From Chersky-265 sp035275285 (GTDB taxonomy: Bacteria; Fibrobacterota; Fibrobacteria; UBA11236), in contig DATENA010000338.1 of assembly GCA_035275285.1 (NCBI GenBank), positions 12,975 to 76,974 on the forward strand: a stretch of 64,000 nucleotides of DNA, given 5' to 3'. The notes beneath the pieces were generated by a model that was not told where the DNA came from, did not search any database, and saw nothing but the letters and a program-made list of their open reading frames with translations. The first letter of the stretch is position 1. Each line of letters begins with the position of its first letter. The position numbers and the translations under genes are program-made. This document shows positions 14,567 through 24,700 of this stretch, one piece after another.

Positions 14567-16761
14567 AAGACAAAAAGAACAACCTCGTGGAAGACAAGAA
14601 GAACGCCCCGGTCAACCGGAAGCTGCCTGAGTCCAAGCAGGCCATGCCTCCGGGCAACAAGTGGAAGCGGAAGAATCTTTCCCTGATCCTGGCGATGGTG
14701 CTCGTCTCCATTTTCCTGGTGCAGCTCCTGGACTCCCAGAACCCGGTGGAGGAAAAGACCTACTCCGAGTTCCGGAACATCATCGCGGACACCAGCCTGG
14801 CCATCACCTCCATCGAACTGCAGCGGATAGGCGAAGGCTACATATTGGTGGGCGAGCGCAAGCTGACCCCGGACGAACAGGCCAAGCGCAAAGAGACCCA
14901 CAGCGCCTTCTCCTCGCGCACGGTGAAGTTCAAGACCCTGCTCCCGGACATCGACGGGCCCATCCAGCAATTGCTCGACAACCTCATGGCCCGCGGCGTG
15001 AAGGTGGAGTTCGTGAAGGAAACGCGCTGGCTCAGCTACCTGAGCACGCTGTTCCCGTTGTTCCTGTTGATCGGCTTCTTCTGGTTCATGATGGCGCGCC
15101 AGGGCGGCGGCATGGGCGGCACCCGGGGGATTTTCTCCTTCGGAAAGATCAAGGGCAAGCTGATGGACGAGAACCGGCCCAAGATCACCTTCCGCGACGT
15201 GGCCGGCGCGGACGAAGCCAAACAGGAACTCGAGGAAATCATCGCCTTCCTGAAGGACCCCAGCAAGTTCAGCAAGCTGGGCGGGCGCATCCCCAAGGGC
15301 GTGCTGCTGCTGGGCCCTCCGGGCACCGGCAAGACCCTGCTCGCCAAGGCCGTGGCCGGCGAGGCGGAAGTCCCCTTTTTCAGCATGTCGGGATCGGATT
15401 TCGTGGAAATGTTCGTGGGCGTGGGCGCCTCGCGCGTGCGCGACCTGTTCGAACAGGGCAAGAAGAACGCCCCCTGCATCATCTTCATCGATGAGATCGA
15501 CGCGGTCGGGCGCCATCGCGGCGCCGGCCTGGGCGGCGGGCACGATGAACGCGAGCAGACCCTGAACCAGCTCCTGGTGGAGATGGACGGGTTCAACAGC
15601 AACGACGGCGTGATCCTCATCGCCGCCACCAACCGTCCCGACGTGCTGGATCCCGCCCTGCTGCGCCCCGGGCGTTTCGACCGCCAGGTGGTGGTGGACC
15701 TGCCCGATTCCCGCGGCCGCGAAGGCATCCTGCGCGTGCACCTGGAAAAGCGCAAGGTCCCCGTCCGCGACGACGTGGACGTGGCCAAGATCGCCAAGGG
15801 AACGCCCGGGCTTTCCGGCGCGGACCTGGAGAACCTGGTCAACGAGGCCTGCCTGCTGGCGGCCCGCTTCGGCGGCAACCAGGTGGCCATGATCGATTTC
15901 GAAGAGGCCAAGGACAAGATCATGATCGGGTCCGAGCGCTTCTCCCGCATCCTGACGGAAGAGGAGAAGAAGACCACGGCCTACCACGAGGCGGGCCATG
16001 CGGTGGTCTCCCTGCTGGTCAAGTACTCGGATCCGCTGCACAAGGTGACCATCATCCCGCGCGGCCGCGCCCTGGGCATCACCTTCCAGCTCCCGGAGAA
16101 GGACAATTACACCGTGGATTCGCGCTTCGTCCTGGACAAAATAGCCATCCTCATGGGCGGCCGCGGCGCCGAGCTCCTGCTCTTCGGGCAGAAGAACACG
16201 GGCGCGTCCAACGATATCGAGAAGGCCACGGAGCTGGCCCGCAAGTACGTCTGCGAATGGGGCATGTCCGACCTGGGACCGCTCTCGTACGGCAAAAAGC
16301 AGGAGGAGATCTTCCTGGGCCGCGAAATCAGCCAGCACCGCGATTATTCGGAGGCCACCGCCATCCAGATCGACCGCGAAGTGCGCAAGATCGTGGACGG
16401 CCAGATGGAGCGCGTGACCAACCTGCTCTCCGAGAACAAGCAGAAGCTCGTCAACCTGGCGGAGGCCTTGCTGGTGCACGAAGTGCTCGAGGCCGATGAA
16501 ATTATCAAGGCCATGACAGGCGAACTGCTGACCGATACCCGCAAGAGCCGCTCCTATCTCAAGGGCCGCCCGGACCGCCGCTCCCGCGCCGGAACCGACT
16601 CCGCCGCCGGCATCGCCGAGGGTGAAATCACCGTGGCGGGCCTCTCGGCCGACAAAGCCGAGGACGAAGGCAAGCCCGGGGTGGAGGATGGCGACAAGGG
16701 CGGCGAAGGCGGCAGGGGTAACGTCGCCGGCAGAGGTAACCGTTTCGACGCCACCGTCTGA
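14551..16761 (+). CDS. ftsH: ATP-dependent zinc metalloprotease FtsH
   Basis: A 736-residue inner-membrane AAA+ protease that degrades membrane and regulatory proteins. TM1 is at about residues 43-62. A periplasmic domain follows, then TM2 at about 158-180 with a Gly-rich link (GGGMGGTRG). The AAA module has Walker A GPPGTGKT, Walker B IIFIDEID and the second region of homology (ATNRPDVLDPALLRPGRFDR). The zinc site is HEAGH. The C-terminal tail of about 60 residues is low-complexity, Gly/Asp/Glu-rich and longer than usual. The N-terminus has an extra charged stretch of about 40 residues before TM1. The start overlaps the tilS 3' end, and folP follows immediately. Confidence 0.96.
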   Translation: MREPLEDKKNNLVEDKKNAPVNRKLPESKQAMPPGNKWKRKNLSLILAMVLVSIFLVQLLDSQNPVEEKTYSEFRNIIADTSLAITSIELQRIGEGYILVGERKLTPDEQAKRKETHSAFSSRTVKFKTLLPDIDGPIQQLLDNLMARGVKVEFVKETRWLSYLSTLFPLFLLIGFFWFMMARQGGGMGGTRGIFSFGKIKGKLMDENRPKITFRDVAGADEAKQELEEIIAFLKDPSKFSKLGGRIPKGVLLLGPPGTGKTLLAKAVAGEAEVPFFSMSGSDFVEMFVGVGASRVRDLFEQGKKNAPCIIFIDEIDAVGRHRGAGLGGGHDEREQTLNQLLVEMDGFNSNDGVILIAATNRPDVLDPALLRPGRFDRQVVVDLPDSRGREGILRVHLEKRKVPVRDDVDVAKIAKGTPGLSGADLENLVNEACLLAARFGGNQVAMIDFEEAKDKIMIGSERFSRILTEEEKKTTAYHEAGHAVVSLLVKYSDPLHKVTIIPRGRALGITFQLPEKDNYTVDSRFVLDKIAILMGGRGAELLLFGQKNTGASNDIEKATELARKYVCEWGMSDLGPLSYGKKQEEIFLGREISQHRDYSEATAIQIDREVRKIVDGQMERVTNLLSENKQKLVNLAEALLVHEVLEADEIIKAMTGELLTDTRKSRSYLKGRPDRRSRAGTDSAAGIAEGEITVAGLSADKAEDEGKPGVEDGDKGGEGGRGNVAGRGNRFDATV

Positions 16762-16762
16762 C

Positions 16763-17635
16763 GTGGCCTCCTGGGGCCATCCCCTGAAATCCGTCCGGCC
16801 GCGCCCCTGGCGGGCGGGCGACCGCGTCCTGGGCGGGGACCGTCCCCTGATCATGGGTATCCTCAACGTGACCCCGGATTCCTTCCACGACGGCGGGCTC
16901 CACTCCACGGCGGACCAGGCCTTGCGCCATGCCGAGGCCATGCTGGAAGCCGGCGCGGACATCCTCGACGTGGGCGGGGAATCCTCCCGGCCCGGGGCGG
17001 AACCGGTCCCGGAGGCCGAGGAGCTGGCCCGCACCCTGCCCTCGGTGCGCGGGATCGTGAAACGCTTCGATTGCCCCGTCTCCATCGACACCGTGAAGGC
17101 CAACGTGGCCCGCGCGGCCCTGGCGGAAGGCGCCTGCATCGTCAACGATATCAGCGCCATGACCTTCGACCCGATGATGCTGGAGGTCCCCCTGGGCTTC
17201 CGCGCCGGCGTGGTGCTGAACCATATCAAGGGCACGCCCAAGGACATGCAGCAGGCCCCCGCCTACGCGGACGTGTCCGCCGAGGTGGCGGAATTCCTGA
17301 AAGGCCGCATCCAAGTACTGGCGGCCATGGGGGTGGCCAAGGACCGCATCGCCGTGGACCCGGGCATCGGCTTCGGGAAGCGTTTGGAGGACAATTACGG
17401 CTTGATCGGCCGCATGGAGGATCTGGACGCCCTCGGCTGCCCGATCCTCCTGGGAATGTCCCGCAAATCCTTCATCGGCAAGACCGCGGGCCTGGAACAC
17501 TCGGATCGCCTCTTCCCCAGCGTGGCCCTGGCGGTGCTGGCGGCCCTCAAGGGCGCATCCATCCTGCGCGTCCACGACGTGCGGGAAACCCGCGAAGCCC
17601 TGGCCATGGTGGCCGCCGTGCGCGCCGCGCTTTGA
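16763..17635 (+). CDS. folP: Dihydropteroate synthase
   Basis: About 290 residues; condenses p-aminobenzoate with hydroxymethyl-dihydropterin pyrophosphate in folate synthesis and is the target of sulfonamides. Motifs are IMGILNVTPDSFHDGG, ILDVGGESSRPGAEPV, VSIDTVKANVA, IVNDISAM, DPGIGFGK and LLGMSRKSFIG. GTG 16763 is one base after the ftsH stop and gives a plausible N-terminus, but the frame is open well into ftsH and other starts are possible. The tilS-ftsH-folP order is a conserved neighbourhood; tight packing implies one transcript. Confidence 0.93.
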   Translation: MASWGHPLKSVRPRPWRAGDRVLGGDRPLIMGILNVTPDSFHDGGLHSTADQALRHAEAMLEAGADILDVGGESSRPGAEPVPEAEELARTLPSVRGIVKRFDCPVSIDTVKANVARAALAEGACIVNDISAMTFDPMMLEVPLGFRAGVVLNHIKGTPKDMQQAPAYADVSAEVAEFLKGRIQVLAAMGVAKDRIAVDPGIGFGKRLEDNYGLIGRMEDLDALGCPILLGMSRKSFIGKTAGLEHSDRLFPSVALAVLAALKGASILRVHDVRETREALAMVAAVRAAL

Positions 17636-17695
17636 CCCAACCGCCGGCGCCGCGCCCGGCGCGATTTTGGGATCGGGCGATACGGGGAAAAATGG

Positions 17696-17701
17696 TATAA
17701 T
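17696..17701 (+). promoter_or_regulatory. Consensus -10 box close to a start codon
   Basis: A perfect TATAAT sits 6 nt before ATG 17708. Transcription starting 6-8 nt after this box would begin at or next to the start codon, giving a leaderless message. The surrounding intergenic stretch (17636-17707) shows no Shine-Dalgarno. Confidence 0.6.
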
Positions 17702-17707
17702 GAAGGC

Positions 17708-18511
17708 ATGCCCCGCGCCGTTGGATGGATGGAAGAATACTGGGAGCGGGGCTTCGCCCGCGTGCCCGGCGTGTTCCCGGCCGAAGAGGTCGCGGCGCTC
17801 TCCGGATACTTCGACGAGATCCTGGCCCTGGGCGCGGGGCTGAAGCGGACCACCAAGCAAGGCCTGGCCGAATTCCGCGTGATCCCCATCGAGGGGAAGC
17901 CCACCCTGAAATTCGCCAAGTGGGCCTCCTCCATGCACGCGGGGCTGGACCGCGTCCGCACTTCGCCGCGCCTGTTGTCCCTGGTCATGCAGGTGCTGGG
18001 CCCGGACCTCAAGCAGATCACCAACCAGATGCATTACAAGAATCCCGGCGACGGGGTGAGTTTCCAGATGCACCAGGATTGCACCTTCCGCAAACCGGAT
18101 GCGGCCTACCGCGATCTGTACGGCGGCTTCCTCCAGGCCGCCATCGCGGTGGATCCGGCCACGGCGGAGAACGGCTGCCTGCAATTGGTGCCCGGCTCGC
18201 ACCTGGAACGCAAGGCCCTGCTGACGGGCGGCTACGATGGATGGGAAGCGAACGGGGCCAACGGCCAGGTGCTGGCGCGGTTCCCGGCCGCCGTCGACGC
18301 GTTGATGGATCCGGGAGACGTCCTGATCTGGAATCCCTTCACCATCCACGGCTCCCAGCCCAACCGCAGCCCGCGCAGCCGGCGCGTCTACATCAACGGC
18401 TTCGCCCGCGCCCGGGACTGCGACCATGGCGTGCCCGTCACCGTGGACGGCAAAGCGATCCCCCTGGCCTGGGGTCCGGAAACCCGCTGGGACGTGGTGG
18501 AAGAGCGTTGA
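17708..18511 (+). CDS. Phytanoyl-CoA dioxygenase (PhyH) family protein
   Basis: A 267-residue Fe(II)/2-oxoglutarate-dependent oxygenase. YWERGFARVPGVFPAEEV is the typical N-terminal entry. The metal triad is completed by MHQD (His and Asp of HxD) and the distal His in NPFTIHGS. The nearby Arg in RSRRVYINGFA would bind 2-oxoglutarate. PATAENGCLQLVPGSH is a family hallmark. The substrate cannot be told from sequence; members hydroxylate lipids, small metabolites or antibiotics. ATG 17708 fits the TATAAT box as a leaderless start; ATG 17729 is an alternative. It stands alone between folP and a convergent NmrA-like gene. Confidence 0.85.
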   Translation: MPRAVGWMEEYWERGFARVPGVFPAEEVAALSGYFDEILALGAGLKRTTKQGLAEFRVIPIEGKPTLKFAKWASSMHAGLDRVRTSPRLLSLVMQVLGPDLKQITNQMHYKNPGDGVSFQMHQDCTFRKPDAAYRDLYGGFLQAAIAVDPATAENGCLQLVPGSHLERKALLTGGYDGWEANGANGQVLARFPAAVDALMDPGDVLIWNPFTIHGSQPNRSPRSRRVYINGFARARDCDHGVPVTVDGKAIPLAWGPETRWDVVEER

Positions 18512-18566
18512 CGGGAATCCGTTCCGCGTCCGGCCATCCGGTCTTCCGCCCCTTCCGGTCCTCCGC

Positions 18567-19484
18567 CTATTGGATGCGCATCGGGGATTCGGCATGGGAC
18601 AGGGGCCGGTTATCGGCGCCGTCGCCTTCCTTGTCCCATCCCGTCGCGTGGATCCATTCCCCGAAAGTCTTGAGGAAGGAGTAACTCCTGTGTAACGCCG
18701 GGACGTCGACCTCGTACCCTTTGTCCCGGAGCCAGGAAAAGGTCTTCCATGCCTCCGGGGCGGTTTCCCGCAGCGGATCCAGGGGCGCCTCCTCGAAGCG
18801 GACCTCGCGTTCCAGGCCTTCGGAGAACAGCTCCGCCGCCTGGGCCGGGGACAGTTCCGCTCCCGCGATTTCCAGGGTCTTGCCGAGAAAGGCCAGGGGG
18901 TCGGTGAAGGCCAGCGCCGCGAACGCGCCGATGTCGTCGGCCGCGATCATCTGCACCTTGCGGTCCGGCGGCAGGGGCATGCGGAGGCGGCCTTGCAGGA
19001 TCTCCTGCCGGTCGGCGTCGAAGTTGTCCATGAAGAACACCGGCCTCAGGATGGTATAAGGCAGGCCGGATGCTTTCAGGTGAGCCTCGATGACGCGCTT
19101 GCCCTCGAAATGGGAAAGCCCCGTATCCTTGTCCGCCGAGGCCACGGAGGTATACACGAAATGCTTCACCCCCGCCTCCTTGGCGGCGTCGATGAGCAGC
19201 CGTCCCTCGCGGATCTCCCCTTCTCCTCCATGCTCCCAGAAGTTCTGCACGGCGAAGACGCCGTCCGCCCCCTTCAAGGCCCGTTCCAGGCTGGAACGAT
19301 CGTCCATGTCGCCGGTTACGATGCGCGCGCCCTTGCGGGCCAGCAGGTGGGCGGAAGCCTTGTCCGGATTGCGGGTGAAGGCGTCGACCGGGAATCCCTG
19401 GGAGAGCAGGTGCCGGGCGGCGGCGCCGCCCTGGCGCCCCGTGGCTCCCGTGACCAGGATGGTTGCGTTCTTTTTGAGTGCCAT
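18567..19484 (-). CDS. NmrA-like NAD(P)-binding protein
   Basis: A 305-residue atypical short-chain dehydrogenase. The N-terminal Rossmann motif is ILVTGATGRQGGAAARHLL. FAVQNFWEHGGEGEIREGRL and HFVYTSVASADKDTGLSHFEGK follow, then YTILRPVFFMDNF. Such proteins sense NADP(H) redox state or act as isoflavone-reductase-like oxidoreductases; the YxxxK catalytic pair is not evident, which favours a sensor or unknown reductase. ATG 19484 is preceded by GAGG and directly starts the Rossmann strand. It is convergent with the PhyH-like gene. No regulatory partner is adjacent, because the upstream region is decayed. Confidence 0.85.
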   Translation of the reverse strand: MALKKNATILVTGATGRQGGAAARHLLSQGFPVDAFTRNPDKASAHLLARKGARIVTGDMDDRSSLERALKGADGVFAVQNFWEHGGEGEIREGRLLIDAAKEAGVKHFVYTSVASADKDTGLSHFEGKRVIEAHLKASGLPYTILRPVFFMDNFDADRQEILQGRLRMPLPPDRKVQMIAADDIGAFAALAFTDPLAFLGKTLEIAGAELSPAQAAELFSEGLEREVRFEEAPLDPLRETAPEAWKTFSWLRDKGYEVDVPALHRSYSFLKTFGEWIHATGWDKEGDGADNRPLSHAESPMRIQ

Positions 19485-19760
19485 GCATGCCTCGGGGATT
19501 TTCGTGTCCGGGCATCCCATCGCGTTTCCCGGTAGGGGAAGTGCCAGCGCGCTGGAGCCGCTACCTTTAAAATATTCGTCCCTTGGGAGCCTCACAATGG
19601 AAAAGGCCGGCCCGCCGGCCGCGCGCCGAGGTGTCGAAGGGGTTTCCATGTGACGGATTTCACGGTTTCCGCCGGCCCTTCGTCTACATTCCCCATTCAA
19701 TGAATGGACTTTTCCAGGAAACGGGTGGGATGCAAATGGGTGGGATGCATAGAGGGCCCC

Positions 19761-19784
19761 GGTAGGAGAAAATCTTCTCCTACC
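19761..19784. repeat. Perfect 10-bp inverted repeat at a gene-fragment junction
   Basis: GGTAGGAGAA and TTCTCCTACC flank an AATC loop. Just upstream is a 12-bp direct repeat GGGTGGGATGCA (19723-19734 and 19738-19749). The inverted repeat coincides with the point where the reading frame of the neighbouring gene fragment opens. Confidence 0.6.
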
Positions 19785-20134
19785 TGTACCTGGACGTCAT
19801 ATGCGCCGCCGATTCGGCTTCCCAAGTCAAGGCGGAAAGCCATTTCAACGCGCTGCTGCGCCTCTCGCCCCATATCGAACCCACCAATATGTACTTGCCG
19901 CCCCCCATCCAGGATTCCGCCCTTGCCGCTCCGGCCGGAAAGGCGCCCAAGCCTGCCGGGAACCAGCCCGTCAAACCGCAGCCGGGGGTGGAGGAAGGCA
20001 AAAGCCACGCCTGGCTCTGGTGGGCGGCGGGTTCCGCGGCTTTGATCCCTTCCCAGGGAACCGCGAAAAGACGGGCCCCCTTCAAACCGTGCATGCGATT
20101 TTCCCGCACGCGGCTTATCGAAGAACTTTCCTGA
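19766..20134 (+). pseudogene. Gene fragment encoding a helical-repeat/TM protein end
   Basis: The open frame reads EKIFSYLYLDVICAADSASQ, then VKAESHFNALLRLSPHIEPT and NMYLPPPIQDSALAAP. A Pro/Ala-rich linker follows, then the beginning of a membrane segment (SHAWLWWAAGSAA). It looks like the middle of a secretory or envelope protein. A TAG stop (19763) immediately precedes the conserved part, no start codon fits, and the TM segment breaks off into unrelated sequence. I therefore read it as a remnant truncated at both ends. It lies between the NmrA-like gene and a degenerate IS element, consistent with decay by insertion or deletion. The parent family is not identified. The following 20135-20408 is AT-richer and has no gene I can support. 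Confidence 0.5.
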
Positions 20135-20408
20135 TGCCGCATTATACGCTCTCCGGATAGCGAACCGTACCTTTGGGGCGGTGCAACTCCAATTTGGGAA
20201 AGTATTCCCTGTCCGAAAGTAGTTTCCCCAATCGCGTAGTACGGGATTCAACTCCAACTTTTCCGGATTTAGTCCAACTTAGCCAGACTTATTCTATGCG
20301 CAAAAGTACGCAAGTAGAGGTCGTGTCGTCAAACTTTCCTACGGCAGGACAATTCTCAAGGTCTGGTTTCCCGGGGACAGGGAAAGGACGGTATCGGTCT
20401 GTTGACCC

Positions 20409-21206
20409 TTATGATAAAGGGAAAAACGGTGCTCCCCGGCCGGCAGAGAAAGATGAATCAGGGGAGTTACACCCAGAAACTCCCCCTCCCTGGCGCTGAG
20501 CAGCACGGGAGTTCCCTACGTCGCGTATCGGGATGCAAGCAGTGGTGGTGAGTTGCCGCAGCATCCGCATCAGGTCCTCTTGCTTCATGGGGCTGCCGTT
20601 GTCCGAGTGGACGCTGAGAAGCGAAGGATCCGAAACCCATCGTCCGATGGCATCCGCCAAAACGTCGCGCGCCAGGAGGCCATCCTCCCGGATCTCCACG
20701 GTCCAAGCCACAAGCTTACGGCTGAACAGATCCATGAAAGCGTAGAAGAAGCAGAATCGGCCGCCTAGGCGCAGGCGCATCGGCGTGACATCCCAGCACC
20801 ACACGGTGTTGACGCTTTCGGCGCGAAGTTCACGGCGTCTCCTACGCTTCATCATCAGGGGAGGCCGAGAGTCCACGGGTGCCATGCGCTTCTGCAGCCT
20901 GTAAAGAGCAGCAGGGGAGCAGACGTAGTACCCCTTGTCCAGATGCTCGGCGTAGACGCTACGCAGAGGCTTCTGAGCCTGTTGGGCTTCCTGGATAAGG
21001 ACTTCGGCGGCCTGCTCCTCCAAAGGGCTCAGGCGTTGCCCCTTGGCCCGGTAACCGCCCACGCGGCGGTCCTCGGACTCCACGCGCCAGCGTTGCAGGC
21101 GCCGCTCGCACAGAGAAAGGGTCTCGCAGCAAGAGTGCTGACTCGCACCCGTCTTGACGGCCACCTCGACAGTTTGAACCAATTCCCGTCTATTCGAGGC
21201 GGTCAT
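20409..21206 (-). pseudogene. IS3-family transposase OrfB, 3'-truncated
   Basis: The DDE integrase region shows WCWDVTPMRLRLGG (first Asp) and SVHSDNGSPM (second Asp), with a preceding HTH_21-like segment (LRSVYAEHLDKGYYVCSPAALYRLQKRM). After RMLRQLTTTACIPIRDVGNS the sequence turns into unrelated, low-similarity residues and the third catalytic Glu is missing. The protein should be inactive. The start ATG overlaps the orfA stop (ATGA). The run A7 at about 21231-21237 upstream is in the right frame for -1 slippage to make an OrfAB fusion. Confidence 0.75.
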
Positions 21207-21697
21207 TTTTCCTCTTCGAAGAGACGGGAGACTTTTTTTGAAAGGACCAACAGGGCCGAAAGCTCCGCCAAGGCTTCGTCCTTGCGGGCCAGCTCCTTTT
21301 CCAGGTCCTTCACCTGCTCGCGGGGCACAAGGCCCTGCGGCGAATCGGCCGTCTCCAATCCGGAAAGAGCCTGGTCCCGCCAAGCCATCGCCTCGCTGAG
21401 GAGGAAGTTATTGTCCCGGCAGAACCGGGCCAGCGCCTCCCCTTCCAGTTCCAGTGACTTGGCCAAAAGCTTCAGCTTCTGGCTTGGGGAGCGCTTTTTC
21501 CCCTTGGAGCTTTTGCCCATCTTCACGTCCTCATCGGCACTTTCGGCGGAACGGCCGCCCGCCAAACGAAGCCAGGCATACAAAGTAGCTTTCGGAACCC
21601 CGGTTTCTTCGCTGAGCACCCCGATGCTGGGGGCTCCAGGCTGCCTCATGCGAGCGACGACTTCCTCACGGTTATGGTATTTGCAACGACGACCCAC
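21203..21697 (-). CDS. IS3-family OrfA, helix-turn-helix protein
   Basis: A 164-residue protein. An N-terminal HTH (VLSEETGVPKATLYAWLRLA) matches the transposase_8/IS3 OrfA pattern. A Lys/Ser-rich linker follows, then a C-terminal leucine-zipper-like coiled coil (LVPREQVKDLEKELARKDEA). It would recognise the IS ends and, fused by frameshift to OrfB, form the transposase. It appears intact, unlike OrfB. Confidence 0.75.
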   Translation of the reverse strand: MGRRCKYHNREEVVARMRQPGAPSIGVLSEETGVPKATLYAWLRLAGGRSAESADEDVKMGKSSKGKKRSPSQKLKLLAKSLELEGEALARFCRDNNFLLSEAMAWRDQALSGLETADSPQGLVPREQVKDLEKELARKDEALAELSALLVLSKKVSRLFEEEK

Positions 21698-21776
21698 GAC
21701 ATCTATTCTCCTCCGCCCTCACACCAGGTTTTTAAGAAAACCTACCCGACATTTTGACCTGAGACGGAAGGAGGAT

Positions 21777-24700
21777 TTATCCGTAATACCGCTTCCTTAA
21801 GGTGACCGTCCGGATGCCTTTCTCGAACCCGGCGTCCAGCAGATCGTCCATGTAGGGGCTGCCCGCCACGGGCTCCCCGTTCACCGTTTCCACCTCCAGG
21901 GCCTTGACCGGCAGGAACGTGCGGTCCACCAGTTGGCGCAGGGCGCCCAGGTAACCGGGAAGGTACTGATGCCGCGGGGGCACCCGTATGGCCAGATCGC
22001 GGCCCAGGCGCCGCGAGGTCAGCGCCAGCTCCGATCCATGGAACACCAGGTGGGTGGACCCCAGGCGCGGCGGCAAGGCATAGGGCAGGCCTTCCAGCCC
22101 CAGGGCGCACGGCGAAGCGGGGTCCGCGGCGGACATCCAATAGACGGCCTCTCCGGGCAGGCCGCTTTCGATCAGGCGCAGGGCCTGGGGGGAGATGAAT
22201 TGCAGGCCGGGAATGCCCGCGAAGAAATGCCCGGACAACGCTTCCCCGGAAAGTTCCAGCAGGCGCAGGGACCGGAACAGGGCCGGCCATTGCAGGGCGG
22301 GAAGCTCATGGGCGAGCAGTTCCCGGAAGAGCAGGCCGTAGCGCCGCAGCGCCTGCCGCACGCGGTCCTTGGCCAGTTCTTCCTGCTCCAGCGCATCGGC
22401 CGCGCCCCCGGCGCGCGTGTCCGGGGCCCGGTTCAGCGCCTGCCACGATCCGGCCATGGGCCGGACCGCCTTCCAGCGCTGGAAGCGGCGGCGGGGAGAG
22501 GCCCCCCCGGATTCCCCCGCGGCCGGCGGGAGCGCGGTCTTGAAGCCGGTCTCCACGCCCTTGCGCAAGGCGGCGAAGGTATCGTTGCTGATGAGCCCCA
22601 GCCAGGCCAGGTCCCACAAGGCCGCGCCGATGCGGTCCGAGGGCAGCGGGCAGCGGGCGGCGATGGCCTGGAAGTCCAGGCGGCCGGGAGCGGCGGCCCG
22701 CAGGATTTCCAGGACCTGGCGCCGGTCCGGGGAAAGCGGCGGCGCCTCCTCTCCGGCGGGCGGGGGGAACAGCTCCAGGTCTTCCGGAAAGGCGAAGGCG
22801 GTCTTTTCCTTGCCCGCGCCGAACCAGAGCAGGTCGCTGTCCCGGAACAGCTCGTCCAGGCGGGAAGGCAGGTACGGCATCGCCCGGGCGGGCAGGATGT
22901 CGGTCTCCCAGGCCGCGGCCGGGGCGGGGTAGCCCAGGAGCTTCTCCAGGGCCGCTTGCATCCCTTCCACGTTCCGGGCCGGGTCCGCCGGGCCCTGCCA
23001 GGCCGCCAGGAACAAGGGCAGGTTTTCGGCGGGCAGGGTCTTGAAGGCGGGGCGGGAGCGCCGCCGCATCAGGCGCAGGAGGATCTCCACGTTGGCCGCA
23101 TCGCAGATCTCCGTCCCGGCGGCATCCTCGCTCAGGGCGTCCAGGACCACGCGATCGCCTTCCGCCAATTCCCGCAAGGCCTCCTCCACCGCCGGGAAGG
23201 CGCTTCCGAAGAGGCGGCGGGGAAACTCCGGGGTTACCGGGCCGTACGCGCGCAACCATTGGGAAAGCGCCGGCGCCAGGGCCGGCCCTTCCGCCTCCTT
23301 CCCGTCCTCTTCCTCCCCGTCCTCTCGCCCGGACGGCGCGTTCCGCTCCAGCCGGGCGCGGGACAGCCTGGCCAGGTGGTCCAGGGCTTCCCGCGAAGCC
23401 GTTTCCAGGGTGCGCGGATCCTCCGGCGCTTCGGCGGAGGCCGCGTCCAATCCGGCCGCGGCGCCTTCCGGGATCCGTAACCGGAAGGGTACGGAAATGC
23501 GCGCATGTCCGGCCCCGGTTCCCGCCTCGCATCCCAGGGCCGCCAGCACCCGCGGCAGGGTCTCCACGGCGGCCACCGCCCCCAGCTCCGCCCCGGGCAG
23601 GATCACGCCCAGCAAACGGGATCCCAGATGCCGGAAATGGGCCGCGCGCGCCTCCCCCTCCGGGGGCGCGCCGCACCCGGGCAGCAGGGCGCGCCATTCG
23701 TCCCAGGGGATGAGCAGCCTTTCCTTGGCCCACTCCACCAATTCCCCCGCGTCCTGCGGGGCGTAGCCGGGGGCCAGGCGCCGGGCCTTGGCTTCGAACC
23801 CGGCGATCACGGCGCGCGGGATCCGGGGGCGCAGGGGCGACGAGAAGGCTATCTCCCGGAGCAGGTCCTCGCGCCCCGGGACCGGGCCTTCCGCGGGTCT
23901 GTCCCGCTCGTACATGTACTGGTTGGTCTGTTTCCATGCCAGCCCGCCCGCGAACGGCGAGGGCTCCCCGGTGCGGGTCTCGGAGACGCGGATGGCTCCC
24001 GAGTGGACCTCCTCCAGCATGGCCTTGAGGGCAGGCAGATCGAATTCGTCGCGCAGGCATTCGCGCCAGGTCTCCAGCGCCACGGGGAAATCCGCGAAGC
24101 CGGAAACGGCTTGCAGCAGGGTCTGGGAACGCAGGCGGTTCAGCCACAGCGGGATCCGCACGCGCGCGGTGGAGCGGGGCAGCAGCAGGGCGCGCGCCGC
24201 GTTCTCGCGGAAGTGGGCGGCGAAATACCCGGTCCGTTCCAGGCGCTTGCGCAACAGGGCCTCCAGGTTGTCCGGATGGACCAGGTCCAGCAGGCCGGCC
24301 GCCGGTTCCCCCGCGGGCAGGCGCACCAGCAGGCAATCGTCCCCGGTCAGGATCTCCAGGGCCCGGCCCGTGCGTTCTCCGTAGGCGGCCGCCATGGCAT
24401 AGGCCCAGGGCCGGTTGAGGCGTCCGCCCCATACGGCATGCAAAAGGATCTGCCGGTGCGGTTCCAGGCCCTGCGCTTCATCCCCGACCGCTTCTCCCGC
24501 GTCCTCGATCAGCAGATGGCGGCGATGGGGAAGGGCGGCCCGCGTCGCCTCTTTCTGCCGGCGCAGGTATCCGATCAGGGCGGCCGCGCTCGGCGCCTCC
24601 AAGCCGCGTTCCCGGATCAGTTCCTCCGCCAGGGCGGGATCGTCCAGGCGGCCGTCCGCGGCCTCCAGGAACTCTCCCAGGCGGCGGGAGAAGTGGAAGC

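Larger units (their letters stand above)
20409..21751 (-). mobile_element. Truncated IS3-like insertion sequence
   Basis: Two overlapping frames (orfA 21697-21203 and orfB 21206-20409) form an IS3-family arrangement. The 5' end near 21751 carries TGTCGGGTAGG and a small hairpin (AGGTTTT/AAAACCT at 21726-21743). No matching inverted repeat was found on the 3' side, and orfB loses homology before its last catalytic residue, so the element is truncated. It lies 25 bp from the lhr stop. The left boundary is uncertain. Confidence 0.7.

Noticed and set aside
20173..20499. 108-residue plus-strand frame before the IS remnant
   Set aside because: Runs across the AT-richer junction into antisense of the transposase; no sign of selection.
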